Assembly: GCF_000972495.1 (NCBI RefSeq)
Contig: NZ_LATM01000015.1
Coordinates: 1 to 64,000, forward strand
Length of the DNA: 64,000 nucleotides
Direction of reading: 5' to 3'
From: Hymenobacter terrenus
Lineage (GTDB): Bacteria > Bacteroidota > Bacteroidia > Cytophagales > Hymenobacteraceae
Of the stretch, positions 26,701-34,132 are shown in pieces (position 1 is the first letter of the stretch; every line of letters begins with the position of its first letter). Under the pieces are notes generated by a model, which was not told where the DNA came from, made no database searches, and saw only the letters and a program-made list of their open reading frames with translations. Position numbers and translations under genes: made by a program.

Positions 26701-27467
26701 ATGGTGTTGCCTTTGGTCAGGGCGTACTCGGGCGTATTGGCCAAAGCCAAGCGGTAAGTCCGCAGCTGCGAGCCACTCGACAGAGCTTTAGTGGCACCTT
26801 TCGTCTGGGCAGCCAGCCGCTGGGCCGTTGCTTTCAAATCGGCCTTGGTAGGCTCAAAGGCGCAGGAGAACCCCGAACCAGTCGCCGCACGGTTCATGTC
26901 ACGCTTGTAAAAGCTAAGATAGTGGCGGGTATCAGTGCGGGTAGCGGGGTCGATGTAGAAGCTGTTGCCACCACTCGTGAGCACTTGGGCGTGGAAGCCC
27001 TGCGGCGATAGGTCGACGCGCACCGAAGCCGAGGCGTCGTCAAGGCCCACGCCAGCGTAGGTCTTAATCATTGGGAACCGCTCGGCTAGCGCAGGGGCCA
27101 TTACCGGGGCTTCACGCAAGGCAAACCGGCCGGTAGAGCCGTTAGGCAGAGGCAGCGCGACCACGAGAGGCGCCGCATTAGCCCGACCTTCTAATGGGGC
27201 GGTGGCCAGGGCCGCACGCATGCCGGCCACATCCAGGGTCAGGGGTTTTGAGCGAAACAGCGCGGCCGCTAATGGCGACTTCGACGCGACGTTACGGGCT
27301 TCGCCATCGGCTTGGAAAAACTGCCGAGCTGATTGCTGAGCTTTGGCATTCAGGGCGATGCCTAGCATCACGAGCAGAGAAGCGCCAATGCGGCCTAAGC
27401 CCTTTCCGACCCCAGCAGGAACTGTCGACCGTTGGGGAGCTGGTCGGCGCTTGTAAGTTTGTGTCAT
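23727..27467 (-). CDS. reprolysin-like zinc metalloprotease, T9SS cargo (paralogue 2)
   Basis: A 1246-aa secreted metalloprotease. The start is the ATG at 27467 (MTQTYKRRPAP); with this start the HEIGHQFSGNH motif begins at His377, exactly as in the neighbouring paralogue, which supports the choice over the open frame up to 27617. Signal peptide to NAKAQ, propeptide, catalytic domain and Ig-like region match the 1090-aa paralogue almost throughout. It differs downstream: three consecutive IPT/TIG domains (openings PTITSFTPGGG, PTVISFTPTTG, PVITSFSPVFG), then the PPC-like domain (NDLCADALPLLCGQTVTG), a fourth IPT (PTITSVNPTSG) and the T9SS type A domain (FSVWPNPVAGKG). The extra IPT domains lengthen the stalk between catalytic and sorting domains. 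Expected to be surface attached or released. Confidence 0.94.
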   Translation of the reverse strand: MTQTYKRRPAPQRSTVPAGVGKGLGRIGASLLVMLGIALNAKAQQSARQFFQADGEARNVASKSPLAAALFRSKPLTLDVAGMRAALATAPLEGRANAAPLVVALPLPNGSTGRFALREAPVMAPALAERFPMIKTYAGVGLDDASASVRVDLSPQGFHAQVLTSGGNSFYIDPATRTDTRHYLSFYKRDMNRAATGSGFSCAFEPTKADLKATAQRLAAQTKGATKALSSGSQLRTYRLALANTPEYALTKGNTMVGVMSGKVTTVNRVVGVYEKELAVRLVLVPNNDQLTFLSGTGPQPVPAFTNSDGSALLAENQSNVDRIIGSANYDIGHVVSTGGGGVAYLGVVCNNSLKAGGVTGSASPVGDAFDIDYVAHEIGHQFSGNHTFNNNNSGSCSGNRNTSTAFEPGSGSTIMAYAGICGTANNLQPNSDAFFHTGSYEEMRAFIESTTCGTTTATGNTAPVVTTPASGKTLPVGTPFKLTATATDAENDPLTYSWEQLDLGPAASLGDAQVANQTVPLFRSFVPSTDSTRYFPRLTDLVNNTTALGERLPTVTRTLKFRCTARDEHSGPAGIIGGVNYSGLVNLDVSSVAGPFVVTAPNTSVNWVGGAAQAITWDVAGTTNAPVSCALVNIRLSLDGGLTYPTVLATNEANDGSAVVVAPDTYTTNQTQARIMVEAADNYFFDISNANFTITPPAVGPTITSFTPGGGLAGTVVTILGSNFTGATAVNFNGTPTASFTVNSATQITATVAAGTTTGAITVTAPTGTATSATPFIVGPPPTVISFTPTTGPVGGTVVITGTDFSFATRVTFNGTSAPIYTVNSATQITVTVPAGATTGPIGVTGPTGSGVSAASFTVIPAPVITSFSPVFGKVGAVVVLTGNFFTGATQVAFNGTNAPIFTVDSNTQLTVTVPTGATTGPVTVTGPGGPGSSTTDFTVITVANDLCADALPLLCGQTVTGTNLGATTFDDPTASCLSLMVEGAGVFYTITGTGTAITLTTCNPATNFDTQLFVYRGACNAYVCNGSNDDDATCSSRSRSTLTFNSVLGTVYRVFVNGYDNASGNFTLTATCAPLAPTITSVNPTSGAVGSTATITGTNLTGATNLTLNGVAIPGFTVVNATTITFTVPVGATTGNLVVTTPGGVSAGTPFTVVVLSASAQANQTEFSVWPNPVAGKGTLHVALAVAAAKAQATLRNVVGQTIATRAFSGSTAELSTTGLAAGTYLLTVQTEGRVPSIQRVVVE

Positions 27468-27836
27468 TTGAAAGGTGATTTGGTATGAAAAGGTAAATCT
27501 AATGCAGAAACCCAGATTGGACAGGCGATTTGGGTCATAATTATTCGTCTCGCTGGTATTAGAGGCGTATTTTCTCCACCAAACGCTGCTTGCCTTGAGG
27601 ATACTCGAACGAAGCATTGGTAAGCGGATGAATCAAAAAATAATCCTGCTCATCTTATAAGATAAAAGCTCATACTCAATCATAAGCAAGCATTGAGCTT
27701 CAGCTGTCACCCGAAGCCAAAACTGCCCCGGCAGAGCAGCCTCTTTTGGGGAAGCCACCACACCGAGGCGGTTATAAAATTACACCTACCAAATCAAGAT
27801 ATATTCGACGGATTGTGGGCCGAGCAACGAGCTAGC
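27468..27836. other. intergenic region, no gene seen
   Basis: About 370 bp between two minus-strand genes. It contains the 12-bp palindrome atcttataagat near 27650 and AT-rich sequence 5' of the metalloprotease start. I see no clear terminator for lpxB and no credible reading frame. Confidence 0.4.
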
Positions 27837-28949
27837 TCAGCCGGCCCGGAGGTATTTCACCATCAGTTCGGCCGCTTTCTTGGCGGCTTGGTGCTGCCCT
27901 AGCTTTTCGCGCAGCTCGGCATAGCCAGCTTTGAGGCGGGCCATGTATTCGGGGTCGGTGAGCATAGTTCGAAGCTCGTCGAGCAGGTTGCGGGCAGTAA
28001 AGTCTCCTTGAATCAATTCCTTCACCACGGCGCGCCCCGCAATAAGATTGACCAGCGAAATATAGGGCACCTTGATAACCATTTTGCCAATGGTGTAGCT
28101 CAATACGCTGGTACGGTAGCACACGATTTGGGGCACGCCAAACAAGGCGGTTTCGAGCGTGGCGGTGCCGCTAGTAACCAGCGCAGCTTTGGCGTGGCTC
28201 AGCAAGTCAAACGTCTGGTCGAACAGAAATTGGATGCCGTTGCGCTCGAAGTGGCGATAGTAGTTGGGGTCGAGATTGCTGACGCCGGCTACCACAAACT
28301 GGTACTCCTGAAAGCCCGGCAAAATGGCAATCATTTCGTGCAGCATCTCCTCAATCTCCTGCTTGCGCGAGCCTGGCAGCACGGCGATAATAGGCTTATC
28401 GGGGTCGAGGCGGTTGCGCTCGAAAAAATCGGCCGTGGGCTGAAACTCGGCCACCGCGTCGGCAGTCGGGTTGCCGGTGTAGTCCACACCATAGCCGAAT
28501 TTCTGGTAGAACTCTTCCTCGAAGGGCAGAATGACGAACATCTTGTCTACCCGCGCCTTCACCTGCTCGACGCGACCCTGATTCCAGGCCCATATTTTGG
28601 GAGAGATGTAATAAAACACCCTGATGCCGTGCTCCTTAGCAAACTTGGCCATGCGCAGGTTGAAGCCGGCGTAATCCACTAAAATCAGTACATCGGGCTT
28701 AAAGGCCAGCAAGTCCTGTTGGCACTGTTTGAGGTAGCCCCGGAATTTTAGGATGCTGGTGGCGGCCTCCAGGAAACCCATAATGGCCAAATCCTGATAA
28801 TGCCGTACCAATTCGCCGCCCTGGGCCTGCATTTGGTCGCCGCCGAAATAGCGAAACTGTGCGGCGGCATCCTGCCCGCGCAGCTCACGCATGAGGTTGG
28901 CAGCGTGAAAGTCGCCCGACCGTTCGCCGGCGATTAGATAGTACTTCAT
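27837..28949 (-). CDS. lpxB: lipid-A-disaccharide synthase
   Basis: A 370-aa GT19 glycosyltransferase that joins UDP-2,3-diacylglucosamine and lipid X into lipid A disaccharide at the inner membrane. Diagnostic blocks are the N-terminal YYLIAGERSGDFHAANLM, FRYFGGDQMQAQGGE, LVDYAGFNLRMAKFAKEHG, VFYYISPKIWAWNQGR (the family hallmark P.iWAW...R), FEEEFYQKFG, VDYTGNP, AVLPGSRKQEI and the C-terminal SGTATLETALFGVPQIVCYR. Length is normal for the family. It lies upstream of (on the minus strand, after) a pterin synthase gene and about 850 bp from hldD, so LPS functions are loosely grouped. An AT-rich inverted repeat separates it from the pterin gene. Confidence 0.97.
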   Translation of the reverse strand: MKYYLIAGERSGDFHAANLMRELRGQDAAAQFRYFGGDQMQAQGGELVRHYQDLAIMGFLEAATSILKFRGYLKQCQQDLLAFKPDVLILVDYAGFNLRMAKFAKEHGIRVFYYISPKIWAWNQGRVEQVKARVDKMFVILPFEEEFYQKFGYGVDYTGNPTADAVAEFQPTADFFERNRLDPDKPIIAVLPGSRKQEIEEMLHEMIAILPGFQEYQFVVAGVSNLDPNYYRHFERNGIQFLFDQTFDLLSHAKAALVTSGTATLETALFGVPQIVCYRTSVLSYTIGKMVIKVPYISLVNLIAGRAVVKELIQGDFTARNLLDELRTMLTDPEYMARLKAGYAELREKLGQHQAAKKAAELMVKYLRAG

Positions 28950-28958
28950 CTATTGGGT

Positions 28959-29049
28959 CATGAATTATGAGTTATGAATTTTTATTATGAATCATGCTGA
29001 TTGGCAGCAAGATATGCCCTTCAACTCGTAACTCATAAATTCATAATTA
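28959..29049. repeat. AT-rich imperfect inverted repeat
   Basis: The arms tgaattatgagttatgaat (from 28961) and aactcataaattcataatt (ending about 29048) are imperfect reverse complements around a 45-nt centre. The whole block fills the gap between the pterin synthase and lpxB genes. Such tcataattcat-type elements recur between genes in this phylum (general knowledge); copy number here is unknown. Confidence 0.55.
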
Positions 29050-29051
29050 CC

Positions 29052-29465
29052 TCAGCCGTAGTACTCCACAAAATTACGTGGCGTCTCGTAGAGCTTTATG
29101 CAGTGCAGCTTGGCCGTGGTGATGGCGGGCAGCTCGCGCTCCAGAATCTGCCAGAAAGCAATGGCCAGATTTTCGGTACTGGCCATTTGGCCGGCCATGA
29201 ATGGCACGTCCAGGTTGAGGTTCTTGTGGTCGACCTGCTCGGTAATGTGGGTGCGCAGCAGGTTGGAAAGAGCTTTTAAATCAACAACAAACCCGGTTTC
29301 GGGGTCGGGCTGGCCTTTCACGGTTACGATGAGGTCGTAGTTGTGGCCATGCCAGTTAGTGTTGGCGCACGGGCCGAAAACCTCGCGGTTGCGCTCATCG
29401 CTCCACTTAGGGTTGTGCAGCTTGTGAGCGGCGTTGAAATGTTCCTGGCGGCTAACGTAAATCAT
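29052..29465 (-). CDS. 6-pyruvoyl-tetrahydropterin synthase / 6-carboxy-tetrahydropterin synthase family
   Basis: A 137-aa T-fold enzyme that acts on dihydroneopterin triphosphate. Zinc ligands are His14 (FNAAHKL), His39 and His41 (WHGHNY); the catalytic cysteine is Cys33 in GPCANTNWHGH, and Glu near 127 (YETPRN) binds the pterin. The spacing between Cys and HGH is five residues (C-x5-HGH). As I recall the family subtypes, that spacing is the PTPS-II (tetrahydrobiopterin-type) pattern, whereas the queuosine enzyme QueD has C-x3-HGH. Either 6-pyruvoyl-tetrahydropterin or the queuosine precursor may therefore be the product; I leave the symbol blank. It is transcribed leftwards from a probable promoter at 29569-29576. 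The usual queC/queE genes are absent from the window. Confidence 0.9.
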   Translation of the reverse strand: MIYVSRQEHFNAAHKLHNPKWSDERNREVFGPCANTNWHGHNYDLIVTVKGQPDPETGFVVDLKALSNLLRTHITEQVDHKNLNLDVPFMAGQMASTENLAIAFWQILERELPAITTAKLHCIKLYETPRNFVEYYG

Positions 29466-29471
29466 CCTGTA

Positions 29472-29551
29472 GTTGTCGGTTGTCGGTTGCTAGCTGTCAG
29501 CATGAAGTGGCGATGGCGCGACCTGACAACTGATAACGAACAATTGACAAC
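29472..29551. repeat. imperfect inverted repeat, ttgtcggttgtc type
   Basis: Two 29-nt arms (29472-29500 and 29523-29551) match as reverse complements at 21 of 29 positions by eye; both ends read gttgtc/gacaac. It lies in the 5' leader of the pterin synthase transcript, so it could fold in the mRNA or be a mobile-type intergenic repeat. Confidence 0.55.
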
Positions 29552-29568
29552 CTATGAGTTTTCTGCCG

Positions 29569-29576
29569 CAAATATA
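29569..29576 (-). promoter_or_regulatory. putative -7 box for pterin synthase gene
   Basis: The plus-strand octamer caaatata is tatatttg on the minus strand, an exact fit to TAnnTTTG and followed by gcgg as often seen. It is 104 bp upstream of the start codon, which leaves the inverted repeat inside the leader. Confidence 0.6.
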
Positions 29577-29763
29577 CGAAGAAGGGTACCCCGAACCGGG
29601 CCAGGCCCAACCTTGCTGGCGGCCCGGCCTACTGGAGTTGACCAGCGCGCTGGCTGACCGCAGGCCCGTGCAAGAACGCCCCAGTCGTTCAAACAGTAAT
29701 GGCGGCAACGAGAAAGGCTAGGGCAAAGGCTGACCCGATGCCCCGTAGCCCGGCGCTCCGGTT

Positions 29764-29771
29764 TACCTTTG
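29764..29771 (+). promoter_or_regulatory. putative -7 box for hldD
   Basis: tacctttg followed by cag fits the TAnnTTTG -7 consensus of Bacteroidota and lies 23 bp before the hldD ATG, giving a very short leader. This also supports the start at 29795 over the longer upstream frame. Confidence 0.6.
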
Positions 29772-29794
29772 CAGTCTTCCCAAACCTGCCTAGT

Positions 29795-30763
29795 ATGATA
29801 GTAGTCACTGGCGCGGCCGGCTTTATTGCCAGTTGCCTTGTTTCCCGCCTTAATGCCGCCAACTTCAACGACGTGGTCGTGGTGGATAATTTTTCCATCG
29901 AGAAGAAGCTGCCCAATATCCAGGGCAAAAAGCTGCGGGAGTATGTGGACCGGGAAACGTTCTTTGACTGGCTCGCGGCGAACCACGAGCAGGTGGAGTT
30001 CATCTTTCACCTCGGCGCCCGCACCGACACCACGGAGATGGACCCGGCTGTGTTCGATCTACTCAACCTAAACTACTCCAAGCAGATGTGGCAGGCTTGC
30101 GTGCGCTACAACCTGCCGCTGGTGTACGCCTCCTCGGCTGCTACATACGGCGACGGTACCCTCGGCTACACCGATACTGACGAGGCTCTGTTCCCGCTCT
30201 ACCGCCCGCTAAACCCTTATGGCGAGTCCAAGAATAGCTTCGACAACTGGGCTTTGCAACAGCCCAAAAAGCCGTATTTCTGGGCGGGCCTGAAGTTCTT
30301 CAATGTGTACGGCCCCAATGAGTACCACAAGGGCCGCATGGCTTCGGTGATACTCCACGCCTTCAACCAGATTCAGCAAACCGGCTCGATGATGCTGTTT
30401 AAATCGCACAACCCCGACTACACCGACGGCGGGCAGATGCGTGACTTCGTGTACGTGAAGGACGTGGTGGAAGTGTGTTACTTTCTGCTGCACCACCGGA
30501 AAGATTCGGGCATTTATAACCTCGGCAGCGGCCAGGCCCGCACCTTCCTGGATTTGGCTCTGAACACATTCCAGGCATTGGGCCGCACCGCCGATATCCA
30601 GTTTAAGGATACGCCGGCGGACATTCGCGACAAATACCAGTACTTCACCGAGGCCAACATGAGCAAGCTACAAAGCATTGGCTACGACCGGCCTTTTACC
30701 CGCCTGGAAGACGGAATTGCCGATTACGTGCAGAATTACCTGGTACCCGGCCAGTATTTGTAG
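29795..30763 (+). CDS. hldD: ADP-glyceromanno-heptose 6-epimerase
   Basis: A 322-aa short-chain-type epimerase that converts ADP-D-glycero-D-manno-heptose to the L-glycero form for the LPS inner core. The ATG at 29795 is chosen because it starts directly at the Rossmann strand MIVVTGAAGFIASCLVSRLN. Family marks: VVDNFSIEKKLPNIQG, IFHLGARTDTTEMD (the typical H.GA.SDTTE block), SSAATYG, catalytic YGESK, KFFNVYGPNEYHKGRMASV (substrate site) and GGQMRDFVYVKDVV. Length is normal. lpxB lies 850 bp away in the opposite direction, so LPS genes are nearby but not in one operon. Certain at family level. Confidence 0.95.
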   Translation: MIVVTGAAGFIASCLVSRLNAANFNDVVVVDNFSIEKKLPNIQGKKLREYVDRETFFDWLAANHEQVEFIFHLGARTDTTEMDPAVFDLLNLNYSKQMWQACVRYNLPLVYASSAATYGDGTLGYTDTDEALFPLYRPLNPYGESKNSFDNWALQQPKKPYFWAGLKFFNVYGPNEYHKGRMASVILHAFNQIQQTGSMMLFKSHNPDYTDGGQMRDFVYVKDVVEVCYFLLHHRKDSGIYNLGSGQARTFLDLALNTFQALGRTADIQFKDTPADIRDKYQYFTEANMSKLQSIGYDRPFTRLEDGIADYVQNYLVPGQYL

Positions 30764-30915
30764 GCTGATTTTTTTAGCTTGCGGCAACTTGCATGGCATA
30801 AAACCATCTGAGCAGCCATCGGTTCCTCCAACTCCCTACGGCCCTGACTCCGGCTGTACTCTTGCGTTGAGCGTTAATCCTTCCCTCCTGCCCTTTTCAC
30901 CCTCTGTTGCTAGCT

Positions 30916-32322
30916 GTGAATCATTCTGCCCATCCCGTTATCACCGTTGTGGGCGGCGGCTTCGCGGGCACGGCGCTGGTGTTGCAGCTGCGGCAGCAAC
31001 CGGCCCTGGCCCACGCCAAAATCCATCTGATTGAGCCGCGGGAGGTACCGGGTCCGGGCTTAGCCTACACCGTCCGGCGCCCCGAATACCTGCTCAACGT
31101 GCGCCCAGGTGCCCTAAGCCTGTACCCAGATGTACCCAACCACTTCACCGAATGGCTGCGTGGCCAACCCGAAAGCGCGGCGGGCGTGCCTGAATTCGCG
31201 CCCCGCACCACGTATGGACGCTACCTCAACGAAGAATTAACCGCCGAGCTGACGGCGCCCGCCCCCGGGCCCGGCAGCCTGTGCTGGCACCAGACCACCG
31301 CCGTCGTAGCCCCGATTCGGCCCGATGGCCGCCGCGCTGTGCTGTTAGCTAATGGCACGACCCTCGTGAGTGACTTTGTGGTGCTGGCGATGGGCAACTT
31401 CCCCCCACCGCCACCTGCCGGACCCGACCACCGCTACCTCCACCACGACGCCTATCACACTGACCCCTGGGGGCCAGGCAACCTGCGCCGCATTGGCCCC
31501 GACGATAACGTGCTACTTATTGGCTCGGGCCTGACGGCGATGGACGTGCTGCTGGCCTTGCGGCAGGACGGCCACCGGGCGCCCGTAACCGTGGTGGCTC
31601 GCCACGGCCGCTGGCCCGCCACCCACGGCCCCGCTACGCCCACGTACCCCAACTTCTACCCGGAGTTGGCCGGCGAAACCACTGTTACGGGCGTGCTGGC
31701 CGTGTTCAAGCGCCACCTGCGCGCAGCGGCAGCTCAAGGCATCGACTGGCGGCCGGTGCTGGACTCGCTGCGCCCGGATTTGGGGCGCATGTGGGCGACG
31801 TGGCCGCTGCAGGAGCAGCGCCGATTTTTGCGGCACCTGGCCGGCTTGTGGGCCGTGACCCGGCACCGCAGTCCGCCCCAAAATGCCGCCACCATCGCTG
31901 CTCTTACCGCGGCTGGGCTGGTGCGGCTGCACGTGGGCACGGTGAAAGAAATACTGCCCGACGGCAACGTGCTGCGGGTGCGCGTGCGGCCCCACGATAC
32001 CCCCGGCTGCTGGCACGTGGCCCAGCACGTGGTGTGCTGTACCGGACCACTGCTCGACTACGGCCGCATTGCCGACCCACTGGTGATGAGCCTACGCGAC
32101 GCCGGCCACCTCTCGGCTGATTCGCTGCGGCTGGGCTTACTCACCGATACGCACGGGGCGCTGCGCGGGGCCGATGGCGTGGTCTCTACTACACTTTTCA
32201 CCCTGGGGCCCAGCCGACGGCCAGCTTATTTTGAGTCGACGGCGGTGCCGGAGCTGCGGCGGCAGGCGGCAGAATTGGCTGTAGAATTAGCCAAGCGGGT
32301 AGAGCAAACCAGCGTTTCGTAG
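30916..32322 (+). CDS. FAD/NAD(P)-binding oxidoreductase (NAD_binding_9 type)
   Basis: A predicted flavoprotein of about 468 aa. The start is uncertain: GTG at 30916 (NHSAHPVITVVGGG) or TTG at 30907. The N-terminus carries a dinucleotide-binding fold, VITVVGGGFAGTALVLQL, followed by GPGLAYTVRRPEYLLNVRPGALSLYPD, the 'G.G.AY....HLLNV.a..mS' block typical of PF13454 FAD/NAD(P)-binding proteins. A second Rossmann motif, VLLIGSGLTAMDVLLAL, binds NAD(P) (about residue 195). C-terminal blocks CCTGP and STTLFTLGPSRRPAYFESTAVPELR complete the fold. Substrate unknown; relatives include ornithine-monooxygenase-like and HI0933-like enzymes. It ends 5 bp before the stop of the convergent phosphoesterase gene. 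Confidence 0.85.
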   Translation: MNHSAHPVITVVGGGFAGTALVLQLRQQPALAHAKIHLIEPREVPGPGLAYTVRRPEYLLNVRPGALSLYPDVPNHFTEWLRGQPESAAGVPEFAPRTTYGRYLNEELTAELTAPAPGPGSLCWHQTTAVVAPIRPDGRRAVLLANGTTLVSDFVVLAMGNFPPPPPAGPDHRYLHHDAYHTDPWGPGNLRRIGPDDNVLLIGSGLTAMDVLLALRQDGHRAPVTVVARHGRWPATHGPATPTYPNFYPELAGETTVTGVLAVFKRHLRAAAAQGIDWRPVLDSLRPDLGRMWATWPLQEQRRFLRHLAGLWAVTRHRSPPQNAATIAALTAAGLVRLHVGTVKEILPDGNVLRVRVRPHDTPGCWHVAQHVVCCTGPLLDYGRIADPLVMSLRDAGHLSADSLRLGLLTDTHGALRGADGVVSTTLFTLGPSRRPAYFESTAVPELRRQAAELAVELAKRVEQTSVS

Positions 32323-32327
32323 TCCGC

Positions 32328-33458
32328 TTACAGGGCTACCGGACGCAGCACCGGCGCATAAGCTCCGCTACGCAGCTGCAGATAGTAGAGGCCCGGCAAA
32401 AGTGCGGCTTGCGACCACAGCAGCTCGTGGTGGCCGGCTGCGGAAGGACCATCGAACAGGCGGGCCACTTCGCGGCCCGCCACGTCGAGCACCCGTAGTT
32501 GCACGGTATCCGTGGCGGGAATGGAGAAGGTGATGCGAGCGGTTTCGAGCATAGGAGTGGAAACAACATTCTCCAGGGCGGGCTCCACACTCAGCTCTTT
32601 GCGTAGGGTGAATGAGTCGACCAACTGCCCGGTGCGGGTGTAGAAGCGCAGACGGAGGCTGTCGGCGCTGGCTTCGAATAGCTGAGCGCCATAGTCGGAA
32701 TTGTAACGAAGCAGGCTACCCGGCATGGGCTGCAGAGCAACGTTGTAGATGCTGCGGCCACCCAGGCCGTTGATGCAGTACAGTAGCCCGTCTTCTACCA
32801 ACCGTTCGTAGTGATGGTCGTGCCCCGAAAGCACTAGTGAGGCACCCCAGGCCCGGAATGGCCAGCGCATGGCCACAGTGCTCCCATGCTGGCCCGACGA
32901 ATACGGCGCGTGATGGAAGTAGACCACTTTCCAGGGCTCTCTCGCCGCGGCCAACTGTTTACGCAGCCAGCGGGCCTGCCGCGAGGTAGCCCGATTGCCG
33001 TGCAGTCCACTAGAAGCGCTGTTGAGCACGAAGAAATGTACCTGACCGCGCACAAAATCATAGTACCGCTCATTACCAGGCAAAGTGAAATAGTCTCGAT
33101 AGGGCCGGCCGTGCTTGGTGTACAGGTCATGGTTGCCGAGACAGGGGAAAAATCGGTTTTCTGAGGCGCCGGGGCCGTAGCTGCCACGGTACGGCGCAAT
33201 AAATTCGTGGTAATACTGGCCGATGTTCGCGTCGATGGTGTTGGCCGCGCCTCGGTCGTAATTATTATCCCCCATCGTAATGATGAAGTCCGGATTCCAG
33301 CTTTTGACCAACTGAGCCACATCGCGGTTAGGCTCACCGGCAAAACCGTAATCGCCGATGGCGGCAAAACGCTGCGCCAAGGCTTGCTGCGAACTCAGCA
33401 GAAAAACGGCCAGTAGTAATGGGACGGTGAAAGTGCGGAAAAGAGCAGCTATTATCAA
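32328..33458 (-). CDS. secreted metallophosphoesterase with T9SS-type C-terminal domain
   Basis: A 376-aa exported calcineurin-like phosphoesterase resembling purple acid phosphatase. The signal peptide ends at ALAQ (residue 29). Metal-binding blocks: GDYG (35-38), GDNNYDRG (63-70), GNHD (108-111), YFHHAPYSSG and GHDHHYER, all intact. The C-terminal 75 residues (MLETARITFSIPATDTVQLRVLDVAGREVARL to LLPGLYYLQLRSG) follow the T9SS type A sorting domain pattern, although the usual 'PNP' opening is degenerate. It probably hydrolyses phosphomonoesters at the cell surface for phosphate acquisition. No phosphate-regulon partner is visible nearby. Confidence 0.9.
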   Translation of the reverse strand: MIIAALFRTFTVPLLLAVFLLSSQQALAQRFAAIGDYGFAGEPNRDVAQLVKSWNPDFIITMGDNNYDRGAANTIDANIGQYYHEFIAPYRGSYGPGASENRFFPCLGNHDLYTKHGRPYRDYFTLPGNERYYDFVRGQVHFFVLNSASSGLHGNRATSRQARWLRKQLAAAREPWKVVYFHHAPYSSGQHGSTVAMRWPFRAWGASLVLSGHDHHYERLVEDGLLYCINGLGGRSIYNVALQPMPGSLLRYNSDYGAQLFEASADSLRLRFYTRTGQLVDSFTLRKELSVEPALENVVSTPMLETARITFSIPATDTVQLRVLDVAGREVARLFDGPSAAGHHELLWSQAALLPGLYYLQLRSGAYAPVLRPVAL

Positions 33459-33653
33459 AGCTTGAGAGACGGTCTGTGTTATTTTATATTGAGCGAGGTC
33501 GTACTAGTAGGGCTATTCCTCGCGTCACCAAGGGGCCCCATGCTAGTCGAGCGAACATAAACAGCTTCCAAAAAAAGGCTGTGCCTATTAACTACCAAGT
33601 ACGAGAACATCTTTTTCAAGCCTAAGGTCAGGGAAGGATACGATTCTGCAAAC

Positions 33654-33680
33654 AAAAAGCCGCTCTACGGAGCGGCTTTT
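33654..33680 (-). terminator. Rho-independent terminator
   Basis: Stem gccgctc/gagcggc with tetraloop tacg, flanked by aaaaa and tttt, so usable in both directions. It lies 28 bp after the stop of the 94-aa gene on the minus strand. Confidence 0.88.
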
Positions 33681-33707
33681 GTGGAATATTATTAAGGTAG
33701 CCATTGC

Positions 33708-33992
33708 TTAGGCCGCGAGCGCCGGGTATAGCGGCAGTACAGGTGCTTCGGGGGTGGTAAGCGGGAAAGATGGGCTGATATCGGCCAAACGAGCGGGTGC
33801 GGCAGCAGCATGCGTTTGGTCGGCGTGGCGACGCAGGGCGCGCATCAGCAGGTACTTATATTTCTCGGCATCGGCAAGGGCTTGCTCGATGGCTTGCACG
33901 GCATCGGCATAGGCCACCACGGGCTGTAGTTCGCGGCGCGGGCGGCGGGCTTCGAAGACGTGCGGAGCGAGGTATTCGGCGGCTGATTTCAT
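33708..33992 (-). CDS. small hypothetical protein (94 aa)
   Basis: A 94-aa protein of unknown function without a signal peptide or membrane segment. The central part, ADAVQAIEQALADAEKYKYLLMRALRRHADQ, reads as an amphipathic helix or short coiled coil; the C-terminus is Pro/Ala/Leu rich. It has its own terminator 28 bp downstream and an AT-rich upstream region, and the third-position GC bias matches the neighbours, which supports a real gene. No domain recognised. Confidence 0.6.
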   Translation of the reverse strand: MKSAAEYLAPHVFEARRPRRELQPVVAYADAVQAIEQALADAEKYKYLLMRALRRHADQTHAAAAPARLADISPSFPLTTPEAPVLPLYPALAA

Positions 33993-34132
33993 GACAAAAA
34001 CGAACTGATTATGAAGGCGAAACGGCCTGCATTACTAACCAAAAAACAGCAGGTTTCATTCCCCAGAATTCTGCTTTCATTCGGTATTTTCCACTAAAAA
34101 AGCTGAACCAAAAGCGGCGATGACGGCCCGGT

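Larger units (their letters stand above)
29466..29794. other. divergent intergenic region between pterin synthase and hldD
   Basis: About 330 bp between divergently transcribed genes. It contains the inverted repeat at 29472-29551 and probable -7 boxes facing each way, at 29569-29576 (minus) and 29764-29771 (plus). No gene is seen in between. Confidence 0.55.
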
